Below the pieces are notes generated by a model. It did not search any database. It saw nothing but the letters and a program-made list of their open reading frames with translations, and had not been told where the DNA came from. A DNA stretch of 64,000 bases from Microbacterium sp. AG238 (GTDB lineage: Bacteria > Actinomycetota > Actinomycetes > Actinomycetales > Microbacteriaceae), in NCBI RefSeq assembly GCF_003610405.1, contig NZ_RAQC01000001.1:186001-250000 (forward strand), given 5' to 3'. The position numbers and the translations under genes are program-made. Shown in pieces: positions 27,301-35,116 of the stretch (within the stretch, counting starts at the first letter, position 1; every line of letters begins with the position of its first letter).

Positions 27301-27596
27301 CGATCGAGGTCGAGACCGAGATCGATTTCGCCGATGACCGGATGCTCGGCGACGGCCGCCCGCACGTCATCATCTGCAAGCTCGACGCGGTCTACCGCCG
27401 TGCCGACCGAGGCGGCCGCATCGAGATCGTCGACTGGAAGACCGGGCGCCCGCCGCGGACAACGGCCGAGCGAGCCGAGCGGATGTTGCAGCTCGAGCTG
27501 TACCGCCGGGCGTACTCGATCCGGCACGGCATCCCCGAGTCGGAGATCGACGTCGCGCTGTTCTACGTGGCCGACGACCTCGTCCTGCGGGGCTGA
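24312..27596 (+). CDS. adnB: AdnB-type helicase-nuclease subunit
   Basis: This 1094-residue partner of AdnA has a complete SF1A motor: AGAGSGKT (36-43), GLTFTRKAAGEL, LLDEYQDTS, GDPHQSIYGWRGA, TIHGSKGLEWDAV and YVAVTRARDALLLSG. The C-terminal RecB-type nuclease has TRFHAWVE, ICKLDAVYRR and EIVDWKTGRPP. The intact DEYQ box and motif VI suggest it is the main translocation motor, with AdnA as the weaker one. Coupled translation with adnA fits a 1:1 complex. It ends 25 bp before the converging APH-like gene with no hairpin between them. Confidence 0.94.
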   Translation: MMVSPAALAAALGQFPPTPEQSAVIAAPLAPALVVAGAGSGKTETMAGRVVWLVANGHVARSGILGLTFTRKAAGELSERIRRRLDRLAEFEDAGLVPHLDALHRRGALDVFVELERTGDPGGARRHAAQRRLVDDTGAATLGPATDSLLERPTVSTYNSFADGIVRENAVRIGRDPEAAVLSESAAWLLMRRVVLDSDDERLETRDNALRSIIDGALRIARDGVDNLVDFDELARFGLAFQDVLERPSTRSGTTVYADVARAAEQVAGLPLLADLAVEYQRRKLRSGVIDFSDQVAGALTIVRTHPAVAADLRSRYPVVLLDEYQDTSVVQTELLSAVFAGTSVMAVGDPHQSIYGWRGASAGNLGDFAAAFAPEGGSGRFSLATSWRNSERILDAANAVLAPLAERSPVPVDRLRPRPNAPDGGVEIAFEADLDAETERVAAWFEEVRAQRHGRGLPTSAAILLRSKKHMVRFADALARRGIPHRILGLGGLLSTPEVVDVVSALRVISDPTAGSALLRLLGGPRWSIGLRDLRSLAELGRRLERSDVALQPLTRESATDENASLIDALDFFVRVGPDHGWFADFSPLGRDRLREAAATFAGLRRASSMPIPELVRLIEAELRLDIELAANESRGPARIASDQLRAFVDELQGFLATDESGSLPSLLAWLDHAERQDEFAPRTEPPEDDVVQILTIHGSKGLEWDAVAVGRVVADELPARPRDKQGWLGFGVLPYAFRGDARWLPPLGWEAHAAPTQQDLKAALTRFAEDNADRQREEERRLAYVAVTRARDALLLSGSHWSGTRNPRGPSPFLREIAGALGADRPDAEPGENPYNDRRQTMRWPLDPLGARRSRVESAAELARAARASDTRDAPERDLALLLAEREERAAGTRRVAPTRIPASRFKDFAADYDSAVESTLRPLPERPYRETRLGTRFHAWVEQRSGITARGPQPDAPLWDVDDPVDGIGGGAADGDLSRLQEVFLRSEWADLQPIEVETEIDFADDRMLGDGRPHVIICKLDAVYRRADRGGRIEIVDWKTGRPPRTTAERAERMLQLELYRRAYSIRHGIPESEIDVALFYVADDLVLRG

Positions 27597-27621
27597 AGCG
27601 CGCCGGACGACCGTCTCGCGT

Positions 27622-28911
27622 TCAGTCGGCCGACGAGGACCAGCGCCGCAGCGCGTTGCGTGCCGCTTCCGCGTGCTCGGGATCGTCGGCATCGTCAGCC
27701 GACGATCCCGCCGGAGTCGCCGAGGGAACGGCTGAAGCAACGGTGGGAACGGCACCGGTGTCGCCGCGACGGTCGCTGGATGCGCCCTCGGGCGTCCAGT
27801 CCGACAGATCGATCGGGATCGTCTCGATGTCTGCTTGCTCGGCGGTGTCCTGGTCGGCGAGGTAGGCCGCCAGCAGCGCCGGATCGTACGTGTCGGTCTG
27901 CATCGAGGTGTCTCCGGCGCTCACCGCAGCGGGGGTGCGTCCGAGCAGTTCCAGGGCGTCGTCGACGGTGCTGTAGTCCTCGGGAAGGAGCGGCTCGTCT
28001 CGGACGCCGTCGTCGAGGGCGGTGAGCAGGGCCACTGCGTCCTCCACCACGCGCTGCGCGCCGGTCTCGTGTCCGTGGGCCAGCCAGCGGGCGAACTCGA
28101 GCTCCGCGTACAGGCGCGAGCGCGCGGCCAGTGCTGCATCGGGCGTGTGGTGGGCGGCCTCGGCGTACGCGGCGAGCACGTCGTCGCGTGCATCCGGCGC
28201 CGAAGCGAGCCAGCGGAGGTCTTCAGCGGGGTCGCCGACCCCGAGGCCGTGCCATGCCAGCAGGCCGGTCACCGTGGGGCCGGCGGCGGTGTCGCTCAGG
28301 ACGAAACGGCCGGGGTCGACACCGCCGAGTGTCACGGTGGCCTCGAAACGCCACAGCCGATCTTCGCCGAGGGCTGTGCTCCACCGTCGGAGCAGCCCGA
28401 AGGGAAGCGATCCGGTGGCCTCCGCACGGTCGAGCAGTCGTTCGGCATCCTGGCGCACCTCGGCGCTCGTACGGGCACGCAGGCCGGCGTCTCGCGCGAC
28501 GGCATGCGGAAGCGCGTGGACGCGGGCGATCGCCGAGCCGAGCGACCAGGCCGCTCCGCGCCCGGGAGGAATGTGGCCGGCCTCGACCCGATACCCGGGG
28601 ACGTACTCCTGGACGACGGCGGTGAAGCCCCCCATTCGGGCGGTGCCGAGCACCGTGGGCGCTTCGAACGGCAGCAAGCCGCGGACCCCCGGCGTCAGCG
28701 CGCGGAGCGCACGGGTGTCGGCGACGAGCTCGAGGTCGGCATCGACGTCGACCGGGACGCGCACGACCACCCGTCGGCCGTCCTCGAGGGTCACCAGAGC
28801 GCTGTCGTAACGGCCGTCCGCTCGCTCGGTCAACTCCGCGGCGCCCACCACGGCGGCGCCGGGAAGAGCCGAACTGACGGACGCGGCTAGAGTGAAGGGA
28901 GAGCGAGCCAT
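27622..28911 (-). CDS. APH-fold phosphotransferase-like protein, catalytic residues absent
   Basis: This is a 429-residue protein. Residues 30-235 follow the aminoglycoside/macrolide phosphotransferase (APH) fold: N-lobe ALVTLEDGRRVVVRVP with Arg where the ATP Lys is expected, EYVPGYRVEAGHIPP hinge and VTGLLAWHGLGVGDPAEDL. The catalytic loop normally read as HGDLHPGN is LGGVDPGR (195-202), and the metal-binding Asp of the IDW motif is Ala (LAW). It is therefore probably a pseudokinase. The last 110 residues are acidic and low-complexity. It converges on adnB and diverges from nudC. Automatic annotation as a macrolide phosphotransferase would mislead. Confidence 0.75.
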   Translation of the reverse strand: MARSPFTLAASVSSALPGAAVVGAAELTERADGRYDSALVTLEDGRRVVVRVPVDVDADLELVADTRALRALTPGVRGLLPFEAPTVLGTARMGGFTAVVQEYVPGYRVEAGHIPPGRGAAWSLGSAIARVHALPHAVARDAGLRARTSAEVRQDAERLLDRAEATGSLPFGLLRRWSTALGEDRLWRFEATVTLGGVDPGRFVLSDTAAGPTVTGLLAWHGLGVGDPAEDLRWLASAPDARDDVLAAYAEAAHHTPDAALAARSRLYAELEFARWLAHGHETGAQRVVEDAVALLTALDDGVRDEPLLPEDYSTVDDALELLGRTPAAVSAGDTSMQTDTYDPALLAAYLADQDTAEQADIETIPIDLSDWTPEGASSDRRGDTGAVPTVASAVPSATPAGSSADDADDPEHAEAARNALRRWSSSAD

Positions 28912-28917
28912 GCCATC

Positions 28918-28923
28918 AGGGTA
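28918..28923 (-). promoter_or_regulatory. -10 box, leaderless promoter of the APH-like gene
   Basis: TACCCT on the minus strand ends six bases before the ATG at 28911. It selects that ATG over longer in-frame starts. Confidence 0.55.
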
Positions 28924-28976
28924 GGTCGGGCGGCCGCGCAGGCCGACGCGCCACGCCCGCGAGAGAGGTCCCCGAG

Positions 28977-29879
28977 ATGCGAATGCAGCCGCCGGCGCTG
29001 GCCCGGTCCGTCTTCGAACCGTCACCGGAAGAGCGGTCCGACGAGACGCTCATCGATCGTCTTCGTACCGACTCGACGACCCGGGTCCTGCGCGTGCGGG
29101 GCGATCGCGCCCGGATGCGCGGAGAGCGACTGGTCTGGGAGTCGCCCGCGGATGCCGTGGACATCGCGGACGCGGCCGAGTGGGCCTTCCTCGGACGCGC
29201 CGCAGACGGCTCGGCACGACTGATCGCCGCCGAAGGCAAGCCCGTCGACAGCGATGACGAGGACGATTGGGCGTCGCTCCGGCTGTCGGGGGGCGACCTC
29301 GTCGACGAGGACGCCGGGGCGTTCGTGACCGCGGTCGCGCTCGGACGCTGGTTCGCCGACTTCCGCTTCTGCCCGCGATGCGGTTCACCGGCGCGGTTGC
29401 GCTCTGCCGGGTGGTCGCGGGTGTGCACCGGATGCGGACGCGAGCAGTTCCCGCGTACCGATCCGGCCGTCATCGTGGCCGTGAGCGACGCCCGCAACGA
29501 GCGGCTCCTCCTCGGGCAGAACGCCGCCTGGGCGGTGGACAACAGGTTCTCGACGTTCGCGGGGTTCGTCGAAGCCGGCGAGTCGCTCGAGACCGCGATC
29601 CGCCGCGAGGTCGCCGAGGAAGCCGGCGTCGTCGTCGATGACCTCGTCTATCGCGGGTCGCAGGCGTGGCCGTACCCGCGGTCGCTGATGCTCGGGTTCC
29701 GCGCCGTGGCTATCGACGCGTCGCGTGCCCGCCCCGACGGCGAGGAGATCGTCGCCGTCCGTTGGTTCGATCGCCAGGAGATCCGCGCATCGCTCGACGG
29801 CGCCGGGCCGGTGATGTTGCCGGGCTCAGCCTCGATCGCGCGCCGCCTGATCGTCGACTGGTGCGGGGACGAGGCGTGA
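28977..29879 (+). CDS. nudC: NAD(+)/NADH diphosphatase (Nudix, NudC)
   Basis: This 300-residue enzyme cleaves NADH to NMNH and AMP and can remove NAD caps from RNA. A zinc ribbon (CPRCG...CTGCG, about 137-160) precedes the Nudix box GFVEAGESLETAIRREVAEE. SQAWPYPRS matches the SQPWPFPxS signature specific to NudC. The ATG at 28977 has GAGAGAGG upstream; ATG at 28983 is an alternative. The stop overlaps the next gene by four bases (GTGA). The order adnAB, nudC, uvrD2 is as in mycobacteria. Confidence 0.94.
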   Translation: MRMQPPALARSVFEPSPEERSDETLIDRLRTDSTTRVLRVRGDRARMRGERLVWESPADAVDIADAAEWAFLGRAADGSARLIAAEGKPVDSDDEDDWASLRLSGGDLVDEDAGAFVTAVALGRWFADFRFCPRCGSPARLRSAGWSRVCTGCGREQFPRTDPAVIVAVSDARNERLLLGQNAAWAVDNRFSTFAGFVEAGESLETAIRREVAEEAGVVVDDLVYRGSQAWPYPRSLMLGFRAVAIDASRARPDGEEIVAVRWFDRQEIRASLDGAGPVMLPGSASIARRLIVDWCGDEA

Positions 29880-31630
29880 GCGACCCGCTCTCCGGACTCG
29901 ACGAGCAGCAGCGCGAGGCGGCGTCGGCGCTGCGCGGTCCCGTCTGCGTTCTGGCGGGCGCGGGATCGGGCAAGACCCGTGTGATCACGCATCGCATCGC
30001 ACACGGGGTCGAGACCGGTGCGTACTCGCCGAGTCGCGTCATGGCGGTGACCTTCACGGCGAAAGCAGCGGGGGAGATGCGGGGCCGGCTGCGCGCCCTG
30101 GGCGTCGGCGGCGTGGCCGCGCGGACCTTCCACTCGGCGGCTCTGGCGCAGCTGAACTACTTCTGGCCCCAGCTCGCCGGCGATGCGGCGCCGACGATCC
30201 TCGGAAGCAAGGTGCGGCTGCTCGCCCAGGCGGCTGATGCGATCGGTCTGGACCCTGATCCCGCGGTTCTCCGCGACGTGGCCACCCGGATCGAGTGGCG
30301 GAAGATCACCATGCGCTCCATCGATCGGTACGCGCTCGACCGCCCCGAGCCGGTCGGCTCGCTCTCCCTCGACGCTGTGGTCGCGTTGCAGCGGTCGTAC
30401 GAGCAGCTGAAGGACGAGCGGCGCCAGCTCGACTTCGAGGACGTGCTCCTCGCGTGTGCGGGGATGCTCGAGGCCGAGCCGCGCGTCGTCGCGGAGGTTC
30501 GCGAGCAGTACCGGCACTTCACCGTCGACGAGTTCCAGGACGTCTCGCCGGTGCAGCACCGACTGCTCGAACTCTGGCTCGGCGAGCGCCGCGACCTGTG
30601 CGTCGTCGGCGACGCGAGCCAGACGATCTACTCCTTCGCCGGTGCCGACCCGTCGTACCTGCTGGACTTCGGGGTGCGGCATCCCGACGCCCGGATCCTG
30701 CGCCTCGAGCGGAACTATCGATCCGAGGCGGGCATCGTCGCGGTGGCGAACTCGCTCATGCGTGGTCGCCCCGGAGCCCTCGAGCTCACGGCCCAGCGCG
30801 CGACGCCGGATCATCCGCGACCCACGATCCGGGCGTTCGCCGATGACACCGCCGAGGCCGACGGGGTGGCTGCAGCGGTGGCCGAGCAGCTCTCGCGGGG
30901 AATCGATCCTCGAGATATCGCCGTCCTGTATCGGGTCAACGCCCAGTCGGCACCGCTTCTGGCGGCGCTGGCGCGGCGCGGCATCGCCGCCGCGGTGCTC
31001 GGCGGCAAGCGCTTCTTCGACATCCCCGAGGTCCGCCAGGCCGTGATGGCGCTCCGAGGCGCCTCGGTGGCACCCTCGTCGGGTGACCTCGTCGCAGACG
31101 TGCGGTCGATCCTGCGCTCGCTCGGTCTGACGGATGAGCCGCCGCCTGCCGGTGGTCCGCTCCGTGATGCGTGGGAGGCGCGCGCCGCGCTGCTCCGGCT
31201 CGCGGAAGAGGCGCCCACCGGAACCACGATGCGGGCGTTCACCGACGAGCTTCAGGTGCGGGCGAGGGACCAGCACGAGATCGCCACGCGCACCGTGACG
31301 CTGTCGACGCTCCACGCCGCGAAGGGCTTGGAGTGGGACCATGTGCACCTCGTGGGCCTTGCGGAGGGGTTGCTGCCGATCGCGTACGCCACCACGTTCG
31401 AGCAGATCGACGAGGAGCGCCGCTTGACCTACGTCGGTGTCACGCGGGCCGCGCGCACGCTGACGATTTCGTGGGCGCGGACATCGGGGCGCTATGAACG
31501 CCAGGTGTCGCGCTTCGTCCGGGAGATCGGCACCAGCACGCTCGATGAGGTTCGTGGTACTGCCACGTCGGCTCGTCGGACGACGCCCGCACGGTCATCG
31601 AGCGGCTCCGGCCCGTCACGGGCGCACTGA
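29876..31630 (+). CDS. uvrD2: UvrD2-like SF1A DNA helicase, without C-terminal HRDC extension
   Basis: This 584-residue helicase has LAGAGSGKT (motif I), VTFTAKAAGEM, TVDEFQDVS (motif II), GDASQTIYSFAGA (motif III), TLHAAKGLEWDHV (motif V) and LTYVGVTRAARTL (motif VI). It corresponds by position to M. tuberculosis UvrD2 (about 700 aa), but the C-terminal HRDC and cysteine-rich parts of that protein are missing. After VREIG the sequence is a 35-residue Ser/Thr/Arg tail. GTG start coupled to nudC. Its last 191 bases are shared antisense with the E1-like gene. Confidence 0.88.
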   Translation: MSDPLSGLDEQQREAASALRGPVCVLAGAGSGKTRVITHRIAHGVETGAYSPSRVMAVTFTAKAAGEMRGRLRALGVGGVAARTFHSAALAQLNYFWPQLAGDAAPTILGSKVRLLAQAADAIGLDPDPAVLRDVATRIEWRKITMRSIDRYALDRPEPVGSLSLDAVVALQRSYEQLKDERRQLDFEDVLLACAGMLEAEPRVVAEVREQYRHFTVDEFQDVSPVQHRLLELWLGERRDLCVVGDASQTIYSFAGADPSYLLDFGVRHPDARILRLERNYRSEAGIVAVANSLMRGRPGALELTAQRATPDHPRPTIRAFADDTAEADGVAAAVAEQLSRGIDPRDIAVLYRVNAQSAPLLAALARRGIAAAVLGGKRFFDIPEVRQAVMALRGASVAPSSGDLVADVRSILRSLGLTDEPPPAGGPLRDAWEARAALLRLAEEAPTGTTMRAFTDELQVRARDQHEIATRTVTLSTLHAAKGLEWDHVHLVGLAEGLLPIAYATTFEQIDEERRLTYVGVTRAARTLTISWARTSGRYERQVSRFVREIGTSTLDEVRGTATSARRTTPARSSSGSGPSRAH

Positions 31631-32291
31631 CCAGCTGCACCGACGCCGCGCACGCCGCCGTGATGAGCGCGGGATCGGTGGGCGGGCACGGGCGGGCCAG
31701 CAGTTGCGCGGCGATGGTGGGCCACGCGGGGTCGCGGTCGCGTCGGTGCGCGTGGAGACAGGCGAGGCAGCCGGTGCGGCCGGGGAAGACGAGCGGACCC
31801 GCCGTGGCGCGATCGCCGGCGAGTTCCAGCGCGAGATGGGGTACGTCGTCCGAGACCAGAGCGGAGGCGCGGCGCGGTTCGACGAGTCGGGAGGCGACCA
31901 GGATGACGACTCGCCCCGGCACCCCGAGGGGGACGCCGGTCTCTACCGTCCCGACGCTGGCTCCCGCGGCCGCGAGCGCCTCCGCGACGACGACCCGGTC
32001 CTCAGAACCGACGCCGTCGGCGAAGGACACCGCGAGCGGGGGAACACGACGCGGCGCCGCGAGGGATGGAGCCACGATCTCGCGTAGGCGTGCCACCTCG
32101 TCGACGGAAGCTCCTGCGTCGCGGGCGATCACCTCGAACAGGCCGTCCGGGATGCCGTCGACCAGGGCGTGGAGCACGCGTTCGTGCCACGGCTCGACGG
32201 GGTCGATGACCGCAGCGCCGGGCTCGTCGCCGAGCTGCACGACGGTGGGCGAGCGCCAGAGCGGTACGGCTGATGCGTCGAGACGGAGCAT
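31440..32291 (-). CDS. E1-like (ThiF/cyclodehydratase-related) protein
   Basis: This 283-residue counterpart of Rv3196 is related to the E1-like/ThiF and TOMM-leader-binding group. It has a degenerate nucleotide-fold core and a four-cysteine zinc site: CLAC (175-178) in GRTGCLACLHAHRRDRDPAW and CWC (252-254). No GxGxxG ATP site is evident, so it is unlikely to be an active E1 enzyme. No peptide precursor is nearby. The 29 residues after CWC look non-conserved and are encoded opposite helicase motif VI. A GAGAAT box seven bases before the ATG suggests a leaderless transcript. Confidence 0.75.
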   Translation of the reverse strand: MLRLDASAVPLWRSPTVVQLGDEPGAAVIDPVEPWHERVLHALVDGIPDGLFEVIARDAGASVDEVARLREIVAPSLAAPRRVPPLAVSFADGVGSEDRVVVAEALAAAGASVGTVETGVPLGVPGRVVILVASRLVEPRRASALVSDDVPHLALELAGDRATAGPLVFPGRTGCLACLHAHRRDRDPAWPTIAAQLLARPCPPTDPALITAACAASVQLVSAPVTGRSRSMTVRASSDEPTWQYHEPHRACWCRSPGRSATPGVHSAPMSAPTKSSACARPA

Positions 32292-32298
32292 GTCCCCG

Positions 32299-32304
32299 AT
32301 TCTC
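32299..32304 (-). promoter_or_regulatory. Weak -10 box for the E1-like gene
   Basis: GAGAAT on the minus strand ends seven bases before the ATG at 32291, the spacing of the other leaderless starts. It lacks the first T of TAnnnT. Confidence 0.35.
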
Positions 32305-32412
32305 GACGCCCCCGCCGCCGACTCGCCGGTGTCTCCACAGGGGCGTGCCGCGCCGGCCACAGTGCCCCCCCTGGGGAGGAGCAGCCCCCGGAGGCCGGTC
32401 GTGGGTCGCTCG

Positions 32413-33828
32413 TCAGACGGGTGTGGGACCTTCGGGGCCGTCGTCGCGTCGGCCGCGCGCATCGCCGGGCTCCTCGCCGGTCGTGCCGCCCGCGTCGTCT
32501 CCGGCCGCGGCAGAGGCGAGCAGCGCGTCGAGTGCGTCGTCCATCTCGTCACGCTCGGGAGCCTCGCCTCGCGCCCGCGCCCGCAGGCGTCCGATGAGCG
32601 CAGCAGGATCGTCCACATCGGCAGGGGTGGGCATGAGGTCCGGGTAGTCCCAGAGGCTGTCGCGGGCGTCGGCGCCGACGGCATCCGTGATCGCACGCCA
32701 CATCGCCGCGGCCTCGCGGAGGCGACGCGGACGCAACTCGAGTCCCACGAGCGACGCCATCGCCTGTTCGGCGGGGCCACCGACGGCCCGGCGCCGGCGC
32801 ACCGCCTCGGCGATCCGGTCGGCCGCCGGAAGCCGGGTCGTCGCGTCGGCGGAGACGACGTCGACCCAGCCCTCGATCGTCGCGAGCAGGTGCTCGAGCC
32901 GGGAGAGCGCGGCCGCCTGTGCTTCGGAGCGCTGGGGGAGCAGCACCCCGCTCTCGAGGGCCTGCCGCAGCTCTTCGGGCTGGGAGGGGTCGAAGCGCGA
33001 CGCCAACTCCTCGAGGGCATCGGTGTCGACGTGGATGCCGCGGGCGAAGTCCGTGACCTGCGAGATGACGTGCAGCCGCAGCCAGCGGGCATGACGGAAC
33101 AGCCGCGCGTGCGCGAGCTCGCGGGTCGCGAGCGACAGGGCCAGCTGCTCGTCGTCGATGCCGAGGTCGCGACCGAAGTCAGCGAAATTCTGGGGGAGGA
33201 TCGCCGCTTCGCCATCGGGCATGACGGGGATGCCGACGTCACCGCCCGAGACGACCTCGAGCGAGAGCTTGCCGACCACCGCGCCCAGCTGCGCGGCGAA
33301 CAGCGAGCCGCCCACCGTGCGCATCAGGCGGCCGGCGCCGGCGATCATGCTCTGCATCTCTTCCGGAGCCTGCGACTCGAGTGCGGCGGTCAGCGCATCG
33401 GCGACGGAGGTGGCGACCGGCTCGGCGAGCTCCTGCCACACCGGAAGCGTCGCCTCGACCCAGGCGCCGCGCGTCAGCGCCCGGGGCGGGGTGGGCAGGT
33501 CGGAGATCGTCGTGGCCTCGCTCAGCCACAGCGTCGCCAGGGCGAAGGCCTCAGAGAAGTCCTGGCGATCGCCGGCGCTGATGCCGTGACCGTCTTTGTT
33601 GGCGAGGTGGAGGGCCTGCGTGCGGGTCGCGCTCCAGTCGACCCCGCCGTCGCCGCCGGCAGCGAAGGCGCCCTGCAGATGATGCATCATCTGCTGCAGC
33701 ATCGCGGGGTCGACGCCCATCGCCGACAGGCGTTCGAGCTGCTCGGGCCCCAGGGAGCCGCCCTGGCCGAGCAGGTTGCGGAGCATCTCCTGGAACTCGT
33801 CCTCGGGAGAGCGGTCGTCATCAGCCAT
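32413..33828 (-). CDS. DUF2342-type zincin-like protein
   Basis: This 471-residue protein matches the actinobacterial zinc-dependent metalloprotease-like (DUF2342) family, the Rv3195 counterpart. The position of the HExxH box reads RELAH (236-240) within TRELAHARLFRHARWLRLHV, so the first His ligand is Arg and proteolysis is doubtful. The N-terminus has a Gln/Met-rich helical part and the C-terminal 60 residues are acidic and disordered. It is cytosolic by sequence. It diverges from the PDZ-Lon gene. Confidence 0.85.
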   Translation of the reverse strand: MADDDRSPEDEFQEMLRNLLGQGGSLGPEQLERLSAMGVDPAMLQQMMHHLQGAFAAGGDGGVDWSATRTQALHLANKDGHGISAGDRQDFSEAFALATLWLSEATTISDLPTPPRALTRGAWVEATLPVWQELAEPVATSVADALTAALESQAPEEMQSMIAGAGRLMRTVGGSLFAAQLGAVVGKLSLEVVSGGDVGIPVMPDGEAAILPQNFADFGRDLGIDDEQLALSLATRELAHARLFRHARWLRLHVISQVTDFARGIHVDTDALEELASRFDPSQPEELRQALESGVLLPQRSEAQAAALSRLEHLLATIEGWVDVVSADATTRLPAADRIAEAVRRRRAVGGPAEQAMASLVGLELRPRRLREAAAMWRAITDAVGADARDSLWDYPDLMPTPADVDDPAALIGRLRARARGEAPERDEMDDALDALLASAAAGDDAGGTTGEEPGDARGRRDDGPEGPTPV

Positions 33829-33866
33829 GTCAGGCGCCTTTCAGCAGGGCGGTCAGCTCGCGTTCT

Positions 33867-33872
33867 ACGCTA
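33867..33872 (-). promoter_or_regulatory. -10 box for the DUF2342 gene
   Basis: TAGCGT on the minus strand would give a leader of about 30 nt. GAAAGG lies ten bases before the ATG at 33828. Confidence 0.4.
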
Positions 33873-33919
33873 GCCGCACGACCTCGTCGCACGGCGCGAA
33901 CGGACCCCGTTCGCTTTCG

Positions 33920-33937
33920 CCGGTCGCGAACGACCGG
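33920..33937. repeat. Short inverted repeat before the PDZ-Lon gene
   Basis: CCGGTCG (33920-33926) pairs with CGACCGG (33931-33937) around CGAA. It ends 16 bases before the GTG at 33954 and may fold in the mRNA leader. Confidence 0.45.
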
Positions 33938-33953
33938 GACCAGAAAGCAGCAC

Positions 33954-35075
33954 GTGTCACTTTTCGACGAGAACGCCTCCGCCCCCGCGCCCCGACGCCG
34001 TATGAGCCGGGCCTCGCTCGCGGGTCTCTGGGCGGTGTCCTTCTCCCTCGTCGCACTGCTGGTCCTGACGATCGTGCCGACCTCGTTCGTGATCCAGCGT
34101 CCCGGCCCCGTCTACGACACCCTCGGGTCGGTCTCCTCCGGTGACGGGGAACGGCGGCCGCTCATCAGCGTCGAGGGCGCCGAGACGTTCCCGACGTCGG
34201 GCACGCTCGACCTGCTGACGGTCGAGGTGCTGGGAAATCGCGAACGCACGCCGTCGTGGCTGGAGCTCGCCGCCGCCTGGTTCGATCCCGCGCGCGCGGT
34301 CGTCCCGATCGACGAGATTTTCCCCGAGGGCGTCACGACCGAGCAGCGCAACGACGAGAACGCCGCCCTCATGGTCGACTCGCAGAAGGAGGCGACCGCC
34401 GCGGCGCTGAGCGAACTCGGCTACGACGTCACCTCGCTCGTGCGTGTGTATCGACTCGCCGACGACTCACCCGCGACGGGCCTCCTCGAGCCCGATGACG
34501 TTATCCGCTCCGTCGACGGTGAGCCCGTCGCCACCACCGCGGCACTGCGCGCCGCCGTCAACGCCGCCGGTGGACGTCCGCTCAGCCTCGACGTGGACCG
34601 CGCGGGGGAGCAGCGCACCGTCGAGGTCACCCCGACGCAGATGACGACGGACGGCGAGACCCGGTGGGTCATCGGTGTCACGATCGCGCAGGACTTCGAC
34701 TTCCCGATCGACGTCACCCTCCAGCTCGACAACGTGGGCGGCCCGAGCGCGGGGATGATGTTCGCCCTGGGCATCATCGACACCCTGACGCCGGGCGAGC
34801 TCACCGGTGGCGAACGGTTCGCGGGGACCGGGACGATCGATGCCGAAGGCAACGTCGGCCCGATCGGCGGCATCCGTCAGAAGCTCTACGGCGCCAAGGA
34901 CGCCGGCGCGGACTGGTTCCTCGCGCCCCAGCGCAACTGCAACGAGGTCGTCGGCCACATCCCCGACGGACTCCGGGTGTTCTCGGTCGCGGATCTCGAC
35001 GACGCCCTCTCGGTCGTCGAGGCCGTCAGCGAGGGCGGCGACCTCGACGCCCTCCCGACCTGCACCGCCGACTGA
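33954..35075 (+). CDS. Membrane-anchored PDZ-Lon-type serine protease
   Basis: This is a 373-residue protein. One membrane helix (about 22-42) anchors it, followed by a YlbL-like region, a PDZ domain (about 160-228) and a Lon-type proteolytic domain. The Ser-Lys dyad is visible as Ser265 in DNVGGPSAGMMFAL and Lys310 in GGIRQKLYGAKDAGAD. The protease should face the cell exterior. It corresponds to Rv3194c. The GTG at 33954 has only a weak ribosome site; a small hairpin lies just upstream. It is followed after 41 bp by the UPF0182 gene. Confidence 0.92.
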   Translation: MSLFDENASAPAPRRRMSRASLAGLWAVSFSLVALLVLTIVPTSFVIQRPGPVYDTLGSVSSGDGERRPLISVEGAETFPTSGTLDLLTVEVLGNRERTPSWLELAAAWFDPARAVVPIDEIFPEGVTTEQRNDENAALMVDSQKEATAAALSELGYDVTSLVRVYRLADDSPATGLLEPDDVIRSVDGEPVATTAALRAAVNAAGGRPLSLDVDRAGEQRTVEVTPTQMTTDGETRWVIGVTIAQDFDFPIDVTLQLDNVGGPSAGMMFALGIIDTLTPGELTGGERFAGTGTIDAEGNVGPIGGIRQKLYGAKDAGADWFLAPQRNCNEVVGHIPDGLRVFSVADLDDALSVVEAVSEGGDLDALPTCTAD

Positions 35076-35104
35076 GCCTCGGCTTCCCCCCAGCGGGCGG
35101 CGCC

Positions 35105-35110
35105 TAGGAT
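35105..35110 (+). promoter_or_regulatory. -10 box, leaderless promoter of the UPF0182 gene
   Basis: TAGGAT ends six bases before the GTG at 35117. GGAGAG in the spacer could be a ribosome site only if transcripts start farther upstream. Confidence 0.55.
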
Positions 35111-35116
35111 GGAGAG

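Noticed and set aside
31440..33242. Single 600-codon minus-strand gene covering the E1-like gene and its upstream region
   Set aside because: The upstream half is an out-of-frame shadow of the DUF2342 gene. The E1-like protein starts at 32291.
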